In this document: positions 13,773-19,890 of the stretch, piece after piece | Layout of the letters: every line of letters starts with the position of its first letter | Position numbering within the stretch: position 1 is the first letter of the stretch | IMG/VR virus record: IMGVR_UViG_3300046538_000027 | Location: 1 to 23,089 of that record | Length of the DNA stretch: 23,089 nt | Source: a virus | Strand: one strand, 5' to 3' | Translations under genes and position numbers: made by a program | The notes under the pieces: generated by a model | What the model saw: the letters and a program-made list of their open reading frames with translations, nothing else | Told to the model about the DNA's origin: nothing | Database searches by the model: none

Positions 13773-13955
13773 ATGAGTGAGCAGAAGACGTCAGCGATGA
13801 GCGGCCTGGCAGCGACCTACCTGCTGGTGATCGGCATCGTCATGCTGGTGATTGGTGTGCTCGTGTGGGGCAGCGGCGGGATGCCGCTCATCCCGTTCAC
13901 GATCGGCGCGGTCCTGGTCATCGCGTGGCTGATCATCAAGGCCGCAAAGAGCTAG
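13773..13955 (+). CDS. 60-aa two-helix membrane protein, antisense in the tail module
   Basis: This rightward gene lies inside the leftward tail operon and exactly fills the 236-nt gap between the chaperone (stop 13952) and tape measure (start 13715) genes. The product begins MSEQKTSAMSGLAATYLLVI. It has two hydrophobic segments (about residues 13-32 and 37-55) joined by a short WGSGGMP turn, and a basic end (KAAKS). Its stop shares CTAG with the stop of the leftward G-T frame, so the genes are convergent and overlap by 3 nt. It has no recognised family. Small phage membrane proteins on their own promoter often affect superinfection or the host envelope; that is inference. Antisense ORFs are common in high-GC DNA, but this one has no gene opposite it over most of its length, which supports it. 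Confidence 0.75.
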   Translation: MSEQKTSAMSGLAATYLLVIGIVMLVIGVLVWGSGGMPLIPFTIGAVLVIAWLIIKAAKS

Positions 13956-14943
13956 CCCCGCTCGACCTTCTCGACCGGCCAGAAGATGCCCGCGTTATCC
14001 GCGGTGTCACCGCCGGCCTTGCGCCACGCTTCCTCCGCGTGCGCTTCCGCCTGCTTCGCGAAGTCACGCAGGGGGGCGCGGACGAACACGCCCTCCGGTG
14101 TCGTCGTCAGCACGCCCGCCTTGAACACGTACTTGTTGTCCCGGTTCGACGGGTCAGCGTCCGGGGATGTGGCCTCGTCCATCGGGAAGCCGTGGGGGCC
14201 GATCATCTTCTGGAACGCCTGCACACCGAGGACCAACGCCACCTGATCGGGTGACCACTGCGACTCGCGTTCAACCCGCGTGTACAGCAGCGCCCCCGAC
14301 TCGTCACGCACCGGCACATGCCGTTCCTCAGGTACCCAACCGCGCAGTACCTTCGGGGCGACACCGAGCTCAGTGGCTAGGAGGACTTCTTCTCGGAGGC
14401 GGCGGTTACGGCGCGCAGCGCTTTTCCCACCTCCACCGCCCGAGCAGTGTCACCCTCGTTGAGCGCGTAGATGGCGTCAGCGATACGTCGGTGATCGCCG
14501 CCAGAGATGAGCTCGAGCAGGGTGTCCCACTCGTCAGCCGTGAGCGCGCGGTCGGTGCCGTCCTCGACGAGCACGCCGCTCTCGATCGCAGCATGCCGGG
14601 TGACAGCGTTGAAGTCGTACTGGAAGTACAGGTCCGCGAGCACCTTGTCCCGAGGCGGGTTGTTCAACGTGATGTCCGACCATGACTCACCGATGAGCCG
14701 CGTGAACTTCAGGTCAACCAGCGTGTCCGCGAACTCCGCACGCACATCCTCAACCTGCTGCAGCAGATCCGTCAGCGGCGACTTCTTCGCCAGCCGACCA
14801 TCCTGCGGCTTCTGCTTCTCAGCCTCAACCTGATCTTCCAGGGAAGCGAGACGGTCAGACACCTCAGCATCCAGCGCCACTGTCACAACCTTCGACGGAC
14901 GGCCCCGCTCCTTCGCAGCAGCCAGCTTCTCGTTGAACCCCAT
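13952..14943 (-). CDS. Tail assembly chaperone G-T, made by -1 frameshift
   Basis: The downstream frame (stop 13952) has no start codon near its beginning and is in the -1 frame of the upstream gene G. Ribosomes slipping at GGGAAAA (14422-14428) would pass from G residue 174 into SAARRNRRLREEVLLATELG and continue to ...IFWPVEKVERG, giving about 330 residues. The new part (about 156 aa) has LLATELGVAPKVLRGW, which resembles the T-domain start of other phage G-T proteins. In the lambda paradigm, G and G-T coat the tape measure and recruit tail tube subunits at a fixed ratio. The position directly before the tape measure, apart from the antisense gene, is as expected. Confidence 0.8.
14377..14943 (-). 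CDS. Tail assembly chaperone G
   Basis: ATG 14943 is preferred over a GTG five codons earlier because GAGGAA lies 8 nt before it. The 188-aa product starts MGFNEKLAAAKERGRPSK. Its first part is basic, the next about 50 residues are helical and charged, and the rest is a small helical domain with ALTADEWDTLLELISGG. It ends in ALRAVTAASEKKSS when no frameshift occurs. It lies between the major tail protein and the G-T extension. The product is the abundant short chaperone form. The in-frame slippery heptamer near its end gives the longer form. Confidence 0.85.
   Translation of the reverse strand: MGFNEKLAAAKERGRPSKVVTVALDAEVSDRLASLEDQVEAEKQKPQDGRLAKKSPLTDLLQQVEDVRAEFADTLVDLKFTRLIGESWSDITLNNPPRDKVLADLYFQYDFNAVTRHAAIESGVLVEDGTDRALTADEWDTLLELISGGDHRRIADAIYALNEGDTARAVEVGKALRAVTAASEKKSS
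14422..14428 (-). other. Programmed -1 ribosomal frameshift site, G GGA AAA
   Basis: On the minus strand the coding frame reads GTG GGA AAA GCG, giving the canonical X XXY YYZ heptamer GGGAAAA in the correct phase. Slipping by -1 leads into the open downstream frame, which is open through the overlap. The heptamer is close to lambda's GGGAAAG at the same place in the gene order. Confidence 0.8.
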
Positions 14944-14980
14944 AAGCCTGTTCCTCACTCGATCTCACTCAGAAGGTGAA

Positions 14981-15014
14981 CCCGTGCGGGCAGGAGTGAG
15001 ACTGCCCGCACGGG
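14981..15014 (-). terminator. 13-bp hairpin after the major tail protein gene
   Basis: CCCGTGCGGGCAG (14981-14993) is the exact complement of 15002-15014, with an 8-nt loop. It lies between the major tail protein stop (15030) and the chaperone start (14943). It has no strong U-tract. It may lower expression of downstream genes relative to the tail tube protein. Confidence 0.65.
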
Positions 15015-15022
15015 AGTAGAGA

Positions 15023-15043
15023 CGGCTGCTTAGGAAGCAGCCG
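15023..15043 (-). terminator. 9-bp hairpin over the major tail protein stop codon
   Basis: CGGCTGCTT (15023-15031) pairs with AAGCAGCCG (15035-15043) around AGG, spanning the stop codon at 15030-15032. It is followed 3' on the minus strand by the larger hairpin at 14981-15014. The pair may work together, for example to protect mRNA or terminate. Confidence 0.5.
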
Positions 15044-15557
15044 GGGTGACGTCGCGGAGAACCGGAGCCAGCGGACGGATCGACTGCGTCTTCGTGAAGA
15101 CGGAGTTCGCCGCAGCCTGGTCACGCTGCTTGACGCCCGCCTCAGTCATCCAAAAGTCGAACTTGCTCGTCGACGTGATGTCCGAGTCGTGGTCGGTCGC
15201 CCAACGCACCGCGAAAATGTACTTCTGGCCCTTGACCAGCAGCGGGTCGGCAACGTTGGTGGTGTCGCCGTACACGTACTGCAGAGCCAGGGTGTTCGAC
15301 TCCTTGCCGCCACGGGAGAACGTCTGCGTCGCCGTCAGACGGTCATCAGTGATGTCCTCCTGCGACGTCGCCTCAGCCCAACCCGAACCAGCAGTGAGGT
15401 CGTACGTGATGTCCACGAACGACGCCGAGTTCAGCTGCGCGAGCGTGATGTCCTTGAGGCCCTTACCTGCAGTGAGCACGGATGCCGGAGCAGCCATGAC
15501 CAGCAGGTTTCCCTCAGTACCGACGGACAGCGACTGCTGCCCCTTAGTGATCGCCAA
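15030..15557 (-). CDS. Major tail protein
   Basis: The TTG at 15557 is the start, following GAAGGAG by 6-7 nt; this gives 175 residues beginning (M)AITKGQQSLSVGTEGNLLVM. The sequence is beta-rich with few long helices: SASFVDITYDLTAGSGW, TATQTFSRGGKESNTLALQYVYGDT, then KYIFAVRWATDHDSD. It ends in APVLRDVTPAAS. This is the typical length and composition of a siphophage tail tube subunit. It sits between the head-tail joining genes and the chaperones, as in related phages. Hairpins after the gene suggest elevated expression relative to the downstream set. Confidence 0.8.
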   Translation of the reverse strand: MAITKGQQSLSVGTEGNLLVMAAPASVLTAGKGLKDITLAQLNSASFVDITYDLTAGSGWAEATSQEDITDDRLTATQTFSRGGKESNTLALQYVYGDTTNVADPLLVKGQKYIFAVRWATDHDSDITSTSKFDFWMTEAGVKQRDQAAANSVFTKTQSIRPLAPVLRDVTPAAS

Positions 15558-15637
15558 AATGGTCTCCTTCGGATGAAAAGCGGCCCCGGACTATCCGAAG
15601 GACCGACTACGCCCCCGTGGGGACAAATGAGAGGGGC

Positions 15638-15775
15638 TTACTTGCCCTTGTCGGCCGTGTCCGGCTTCGACTTCTCCACCAGCGGGAACTGCGCCGGCAG
15701 AGCTTCCTGAATCGACTTCAGGATTTCCATGTGCAGACCATGCGGCCCGCTGACGGTCACGTATTCGTCAGACAT
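15638..15775 (-). CDS. 45-aa hypothetical protein
   Basis: A short gene starting at ATG 15775 with AAGGAG 6 nt upstream. The product begins MSDEYVTVSGPHGLHMEILK; the rest is a charged, possibly helical segment (SIQEALPAQFPLVEK) ending in a polar, Lys/Asp-rich tail. It is the first gene after the head-tail boundary terminator and stands just before the major tail protein. I do not recognise it; short genes at this place are common in actinobacteriophages. Confidence 0.75.
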   Translation of the reverse strand: MSDEYVTVSGPHGLHMEILKSIQEALPAQFPLVEKSKPDTADKGK

Positions 15776-15793
15776 GACGTGCTCCTTACATGC

Positions 15794-15816
15794 AAAAACC
15801 CCGCCGAGGCGGGGTT
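15794..15816 (-). terminator. Intrinsic terminator at the head/tail boundary
   Basis: AACCCCGCC (15797-15805) and GGCGGGGTT (15808-15816) form a GC-rich stem. On the minus strand it is followed directly by TTTTT (15798-15794). It is the only clear U-tailed terminator in the window. It overlaps the stop codon of the gene ending at 15815 and precedes the 45-aa gene. Confidence 0.8.
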
Positions 15817-16258
15817 AGGTAGTGGGTGCGGGTTGCGACCGGAATGAGTACTCAACGGTCTGGAACCACATCGGCGGTGACACATCGGAATCGATCTGCA
15901 CCGGGGACGCGTAATCGCGCCTTAGAGGGTCCGTACGCGTGTTCGGCACCACCAGGCGCACACCGCGACGAAAGGGCCGCAGAACGCCATCCAGGCGCTC
16001 CGAGACCCACTGTGCCTGCTCCGGAGTAGAACCCGAACACTGGAACGTCACCGAAGCATCACGGACAACCTGACCGCCAGTCGCCCGATCCTGCACATCG
16101 TCATCGGACCCGACCTGCAAAGTCAAATACCAGGTGCCGGCGATCGGCTTACCGTCCGAGCCAACAGCACGGCCCTCGAACAGCTTCGAGGGCTTCTTAA
16201 ACTCCGTATCAGACAGCAGCAACGCCTTCAACGCGTTCTTCTCAGCGATCGTCGTCAC
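15815..16258 (-). CDS. Tail terminator / head-tail joining protein
   Basis: A 147-aa protein beginning at GTG 16258, which overlaps the stop of the preceding gene as GTGA. It starts MTTIAEKNALKALLLSDTEF and contains TWYLTLQVGSDDDVQDR and VVRDASVTFQCSGSTPEQAQ, ending with MWFQTVEYSFRSQPAP. The alternating beta strands and the end motif resemble tail terminator proteins that cap the tail tube and join it to the head, and the position (last head-tail gene before the major tail protein) supports this. The stop codon lies in the intrinsic terminator. No catalytic feature is seen. Confidence 0.6.
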   Translation of the reverse strand: MTTIAEKNALKALLLSDTEFKKPSKLFEGRAVGSDGKPIAGTWYLTLQVGSDDDVQDRATGGQVVRDASVTFQCSGSTPEQAQWVSERLDGVLRPFRRGVRLVVPNTRTDPLRRDYASPVQIDSDVSPPMWFQTVEYSFRSQPAPTT

Positions 16259-16665
16259 AACCCCGCCGCCTTCAAACCGTCATCGATAGCCTGGTCAATC
16301 CCACGATTGAAGCCGTCAGCTTCATCCGCCAAAGCTTTAGGCACACGCTTACGTCCAGGCGTTCGCGGGTTGCCGTTCTCATCCGTAGTGCCGACGTCAA
16401 CCATGCCAACGAGCGTGCCCTGGTAGCGGCCCTTCTCCGGACCAATCTCAGCCTCGATAGCGCCCAAACGCGCGCCAGTCGAGCCCTTGATGTCATACGA
16501 AATGGCACCAGGTGCGCCCGGAATCTGCCGTGCGCCTGTGTACTCGTTCTTGATCTGATCCTTGATGTTGCGGGCCGAAATTTCGACAGCCTTACGGACG
16601 AACGGTGCGGTCGCCTTCGGGATCTCACCCAAGTCACGAGCCAGCGCGTTCAGGTCATCAGCCAC
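16255..16665 (-). CDS. HK97 gp10-like tail completion / minor capsid protein
   Basis: GTG 16665 is chosen: the frame extends upstream without a start site, while this start overlaps the preceding gene's end by eight bases. The 136-aa protein begins VADDLNALARDLGEIPK and contains a helical segment KAVEISARNIKDQIKNEY followed by TGARQIPGAPGAISYDI, then beta strands and a C-terminal helix (NRGIDQAIDDGLKAAGL). This is the pattern of HK97 gp10 family proteins, which act in head closure or tail attachment. The 4-nt overlap with the next gene suggests coupled translation. Confidence 0.65.
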   Translation of the reverse strand: MADDLNALARDLGEIPKATAPFVRKAVEISARNIKDQIKNEYTGARQIPGAPGAISYDIKGSTGARLGAIEAEIGPEKGRYQGTLVGMVDVGTTDENGNPRTPGRKRVPKALADEADGFNRGIDQAIDDGLKAAGL

Positions 16666-17071
16666 CAGACACCACCCTCGCCGCGAACCGACGCGCAGTC
16701 GCATAAGACGAACGGAACGGCGCTTCGATACGCGCCACAGTCCCCGGAAGCGCAGGATCAGTCAGCGAACCAGTCACCCGCACCTGCATGCCGTTCTGCA
16801 CATCCACAGACGCGCCGATCGGCAAGGACAGTGTGGCGAGCTGCGACACGAGCAGCTGCGTAGACGCCTCAACGTCCGAAGCCTGCACGTTGCCCGCCTT
16901 GAAACGGCACGGGCCGTCGTAGGTCGGGGTGAAGACCTTCGGGTACTCGCCGTGCTCATCCATGTCCGTGGACTGCACCTCGAAACCGATCTGGCACGAG
17001 TCCGTCATGATCGACTCTGCGTTGGCCCGGAAGTCAGGCAGCAGACGCTCCACATCACTGCGCAGCGACAT
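16658..17071 (-). CDS. Head-tail stopper-like protein (DUF6093-like)
   Basis: A 137-aa protein beginning at ATG 17071 in a TGATG overlap. It starts MSLRSDVERLLPDFRANAES, followed by SCQIGFEVQSTDMDEHGEYPKV and a beta-rich body with YDGPCRFKAGNV and LPIGASVDVQNGMQVRV. This matches my memory of DUF6093 proteins found between connector and gp10-like genes in actinobacteriophages. It probably closes the head after packaging. Two cysteines (Cys26, Cys55) are present; no enzyme motif is seen. Confidence 0.65.
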   Translation of the reverse strand: MSLRSDVERLLPDFRANAESIMTDSCQIGFEVQSTDMDEHGEYPKVFTPTYDGPCRFKAGNVQASDVEASTQLLVSQLATLSLPIGASVDVQNGMQVRVTGSLTDPALPGTVARIEAPFRSSYATARRFAARVVSGG

Positions 17072-17544
17072 CAGATGCCCGCCTCATAGATGGGCCGGCC
17101 AGCAATGTCCGTACCGCACGAGCAGTACGACGCCAGGAAGTACAGCGAACACCACGGCATGTGACGAGACGCAGTACCAACCGTGTCGTACGAATACGCG
17201 CCACCGTTGGACTCAGTGAGTCCCAGCAACGTCCACCACTCGTCAAGGATCGTCACACGACCCTTACCCGACTGGTACGTACGCGAGGACGACGCATCAT
17301 CGACCGAGATGGTCACCTGAGTGGCATCGTCCGGCTTTTTCACCTGAGCGACGACAGCCTCACGGACCACATAGTCCAGCTTCGCCTCATCGATGACAGG
17401 TACCGGATCAGCGCTCAGACGCCGAGCCTCAATCAGCATGCCAGCGTCAGTGATCCACAGTTCCCACTGCTTCCACTGCACAGAGTCCGGTTCGGGGGCG
17501 GTCTGCCCAAGAGCAACCGCAATAGTGTCAGGCGTCACAGACAT
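17071..17544 (-). CDS. Head-tail adaptor (connector) protein
   Basis: A 157-aa protein beginning at ATG 17544 with AAGGG upstream. The N-terminal half is helical (TPDTIAVALGQ, WKQWELWITDAGMLIEARRL, KLDYVVREAVVAQVKKPDD), the usual fold of gp6-type adaptor proteins that bind beneath the portal. The C-terminal part is beta-like and aromatic, with four cysteines clustered at the end (within PWCSLYFLASYCSCGTD), which is unusual; metal binding is possible but not supported by a known motif. Position between the capsid and stopper genes fits a connector. Confidence 0.65.
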   Translation of the reverse strand: MSVTPDTIAVALGQTAPEPDSVQWKQWELWITDAGMLIEARRLSADPVPVIDEAKLDYVVREAVVAQVKKPDDATQVTISVDDASSSRTYQSGKGRVTILDEWWTLLGLTESNGGAYSYDTVGTASRHMPWCSLYFLASYCSCGTDIAGRPIYEAGI

Positions 17545-17562
17545 GACCGCCCCCTTCCCTTG

Positions 17563-17703
17563 CTACGCGTCCGACTTCTTGGGGCGACCCGGGGAACGCT
17601 TGGGCTCCGCGTCAGCGGATTCCCAGCCGTCCACGAACCGATCGTCCTTGGAGTCGTCAACCGACACGACCACCTGCGTGGTCAGGTTGCGGAAACGACC
17701 CAT
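17563..17703 (-). CDS. 46-aa hypothetical protein after capsid gene
   Basis: Starts at ATG 17703 in a TGATG overlap with the capsid gene stop, so it is translationally coupled to it. The product begins MGRFRNLTTQVVVSVDDSKD and ends in a basic KRSPGRPKKSDA tail that resembles an AT-hook (SPGRPKK). Function is unknown. Similar short basic proteins are common directly after capsid genes; a link to DNA or RNA contact is inference from charge only. Confidence 0.8.
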   Translation of the reverse strand: MGRFRNLTTQVVVSVDDSKDDRFVDGWESADAEPKRSPGRPKKSDA

Positions 17704-18620
17704 CAGACGTTCGCCACCTTGTCCACAACGGTGGAGAAGCCGTCGAGGTCCATGATTCCCCAGCCGTAAACGACCTCAGCGCGGAGAGCGATCTGGTTCT
17801 GACGCTTCAGGTCGCCCTGGCCGTCCGGGTCACCGAACTCGATGACCTCAACGGGGATGTCCTTCTGGACGCCCCAGCGGAACAGGTCCCACTGGCCGAG
17901 GATCGCCTTCACGCCGGTGTTGGCCGACGCCTCCGGGGTACCCGACACGGTGGAGGTGCTGAACGCCTGCAGGCCCTCGAACGCGGTGATGTTCGACCCG
18001 AAGCCAAGCTCCGGGTACTTCTTGCGACCGTCCGCGTAACGGCTGGTGGCGATCGTCCACGCGTACGTGGGGTCGAAGGCGACGCCGTTCGGGATGTAGC
18101 CGTCAGCGATGATCAGGCCAGCAGCCTGCTCCATCACCAGGTCCGGCGTGGTGAGCGTGCCGGTGGTCAGCTCGACGCTGTTCGTCGTCGACGCGATACG
18201 GTCACCAGCAACGATCGACGCCGCGACAGTACCCGCGAGCGGGTTGATGCCGTGGAACGCACCGAGGTCCAGCGCACGAGCCAGCGCAAGGCCAGCCTCA
18301 TCCGCGAGGGTCGACAGGACACCGAGCTGGTAGTCCTCGTCAGCCCACTGAACTTCCTGGTTGAAGCGCTGCGTCACCTGGAACTTGTGAGGGGTCACAA
18401 CCTTGGTGCCGAACGTGGTGTTCGTCGACCCCTTCTGTGCGCCCTCACCGACGAGCTCAGCACGCGGCCGGCCAGTCAGCGTCATGTGGGTGACCTGGCC
18501 GAACTTCTGCGGCTCAGATCCGGACAGGGCGGCGATACCGGAGCCCTGCGTGGCCTTGGCGAACAGTCCGTCCGCGATTTCGACGGGCAGAGTCAGCCCG
18601 GAGGTGGCAAGTACAGCCAT
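17703..18620 (-). CDS. Major capsid protein (HK97 fold)
   Basis: A 305-aa protein beginning at ATG 18620 behind AAAGGA. It starts MAVLATSGLTLPVEIADGLF without a long delta domain, which fits a separate scaffold gene just upstream. The spine helix and P-domain sequence is visible in FNQEVQWADEDYQLGVLSTL and ADEAGLALARALDLGAFHG. The A-domain includes GYIPNGVAFDPTYAWTIATS and LQAFSTSTVSGTPEA. The C-terminal QIALRAEVVYGWGIMDLDGF is characteristic of the HK97 fold. It forms the icosahedral shell. No maturation protease gene is seen in the window. Confidence 0.9.
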   Translation of the reverse strand: MAVLATSGLTLPVEIADGLFAKATQGSGIAALSGSEPQKFGQVTHMTLTGRPRAELVGEGAQKGSTNTTFGTKVVTPHKFQVTQRFNQEVQWADEDYQLGVLSTLADEAGLALARALDLGAFHGINPLAGTVAASIVAGDRIASTTNSVELTTGTLTTPDLVMEQAAGLIIADGYIPNGVAFDPTYAWTIATSRYADGRKKYPELGFGSNITAFEGLQAFSTSTVSGTPEASANTGVKAILGQWDLFRWGVQKDIPVEVIEFGDPDGQGDLKRQNQIALRAEVVYGWGIMDLDGFSTVVDKVANV

Positions 18621-18635
18621 GATTGGTCCTTTGCG

Positions 18636-19127
18636 TTAGTCGCTCCGACCGAACAGGGTTTTAGCGAACTGCTTCTTGCTATCAACCTGAGCGGTAGGCG
18701 ATTTGCCTTCATTGGGCACGTGCAGCGTGGTGCTGCCCGGTTCACCCTTGAACTGAATAAGCGCATCCGCAGACGCCTCAAGTTCTTCCTTCGTGCTGCC
18801 CGAAAGCAGCGCCAAAGGAACACCCTTAGCGGCGGCGACTTCCGCACGAGCAGCCTTCGCCTCGAGCTCAACCGCGCGCTTTTCAGCAGCGGCAAGCCGT
18901 TCAGCGACCTTCTCGGTTTCCGTCTTATTTGCTTCCTCGATCTCCGTGAGCTTGCTTGCGCGAGCCTTCACGTCGTCGTAATCAGCGAACTTTGCGCGTT
19001 CCCGAGCAATGCGTGCCTGGATCGCCTTGTCGAAGTCCTCCTGAGACGTAATCGCCTCGAACTTCGGTGCTTCCTGGCCCTGCTCGGTGTGTTCTCCCGC
19101 GACAGCGGTTTCTGTCTGCTCCGACAC
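18636..19127 (-). CDS. Capsid scaffolding protein
   Basis: A 163-aa protein beginning at GTG 19127 behind AAAGGGG. It is acidic at the start, almost wholly helical and charged in the middle (RERAKFADYDDVKARASKL, EKVAERLAAAEKRAVELEAKAARAE), and basic at the end (KKQFAKTLFGRSD), where it would contact the capsid. This is the classic organisation of siphophage scaffold proteins and its place just before the capsid gene confirms the call. No protease motif is present, so the scaffold probably leaves intact or is cut by another enzyme. Confidence 0.85.
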   Translation of the reverse strand: MSEQTETAVAGEHTEQGQEAPKFEAITSQEDFDKAIQARIARERAKFADYDDVKARASKLTEIEEANKTETEKVAERLAAAEKRAVELEAKAARAEVAAAKGVPLALLSGSTKEELEASADALIQFKGEPGSTTLHVPNEGKSPTAQVDSKKQFAKTLFGRSD

Positions 19128-19165
19128 GTCGGAACCCCTTTCGTCCGTTTAGGGGCCGTCGCCCA

Positions 19166-19189
19166 TGACCCTCGATACAGTCGAGGTCA
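19166..19189. other. Inverted repeat between MuF and scaffold genes
   Basis: CCTCGA (19170-19175) and TCGAGG (19181-19186) flank the loop TACAG, extended by TGAC/GTCA with one bulged C. It lies between the stop of the MuF gene (19216) and the start of the scaffold gene (19127). It has no U-tract. It may be a weak terminator or processing site. Confidence 0.4.
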
Positions 19190-19215
19190 CTGCTCCGCGA
19201 GAGAACGCGGAAAGA

Positions 19216-19890
19216 TCAGCCGGGCAGATGAGCGAAGTGCTCATTCAGGTATTCCCGGAGTTGCGCCTGCTGTGCCGGCGTGCGGCTCTTACGGCTGGCG
19301 CGGTACTGCACAACGGACGCTTCTTCGCCGTCGTAACCCAAGAACGCGGGTGCAGCAGTGCAATGGCAGTTGGTGTGCGCGGCGAAACGGGCCGTCGACT
19401 CCTTGTAGACGGCACCACGAGCAGCGAGCATGGCGCAGAACTTGCAGCCGCCCGACGCCACGCGACGCCACCCGATCGCCTGCGGGTCGTTCGCCGCGTT
19501 GCCCGTCACTGTGTCGCGGAACGGTCGCGCCGTCTCGAGCTGCACGATCTCAGCCAGCCGACCAGTCGTCGTCACCTCATCGCCCGTGAAGAGCGGCTCA
19601 GCTGCCCACGCGATCGCTCGGCGGATCTTCACCGTCCGGTCAACCAACACCACCTCAGCAGTGAACGTGCCAGCAACACCAGCCTCCGCGCGTGCGTCCT
19701 CGTAGAAGTCCGCAGCCAGCGCGCCCGTGCCGTCCTGGTAGTAGCCGATGACCTCCGGTACGCCCCCCAGAAGCTCGTACCGGCGCTGCTCTGCACTACC
19801 CGACGTGGACCGCAGCAGCTGCAACGACGTTGCTACAGCAGTGTTAGCTACCAGATTCAGCGCCGACCGGGACTGCAACGCTGACACCAT
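19216..19890 (-). CDS. MuF-like head morphogenesis protein
   Basis: ATG 19890, with GGAGG six bases upstream, gives 224 residues and overlaps the portal gene by 47 nt; the frame's upstream part to 20064 is a shadow of portal. The N-terminal half is helical and includes FYEDARAEAGVAGTF. The C-terminal half has the MuF signature: SGGCKFCAMLAARGAVY with Cys149 and Cys152, then HTNCHCTAAPAF with His172, Cys175 and Cys177, likely a zinc site. MuF proteins are head-assembly components that associate with portal, and some carry an extra toxin or enzyme domain. Here the tail after the Cys/His motif is only about 40 residues, so no such domain is present. Confidence 0.8.
   Translation of the reverse strand: MVSALQSRSALNLVANTAVATSLQLLRSTSGSAEQRRYELLGGVPEVIGYYQDGTGALAADFYEDARAEAGVAGTFTAEVVLVDRTVKIRRAIAWAAEPLFTGDEVTTTGRLAEIVQLETARPFRDTVTGNAANDPQAIGWRRVASGGCKFCAMLAARGAVYKESTARFAAHTNCHCTAAPAFLGYDGEEASVVQYRASRKSRTPAQQAQLREYLNEHFAHLPG

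Noticed and set aside
12886-13955. Long rightward frames opposite the tape measure gene (for example 12886-13617 and 12891-13955)
   Set aside because: They are antisense shadows in high-GC DNA with Arg/Ser-rich low-complexity products. Only the part from 13773, where there is no opposing gene, is credible.
14380-14392. Frameshift at GAGAAGAAG near the end of gene G
   Set aside because: AAG to GAA re-pairing is poor; the canonical GGGAAAA heptamer upstream in the right phase explains the fusion better.
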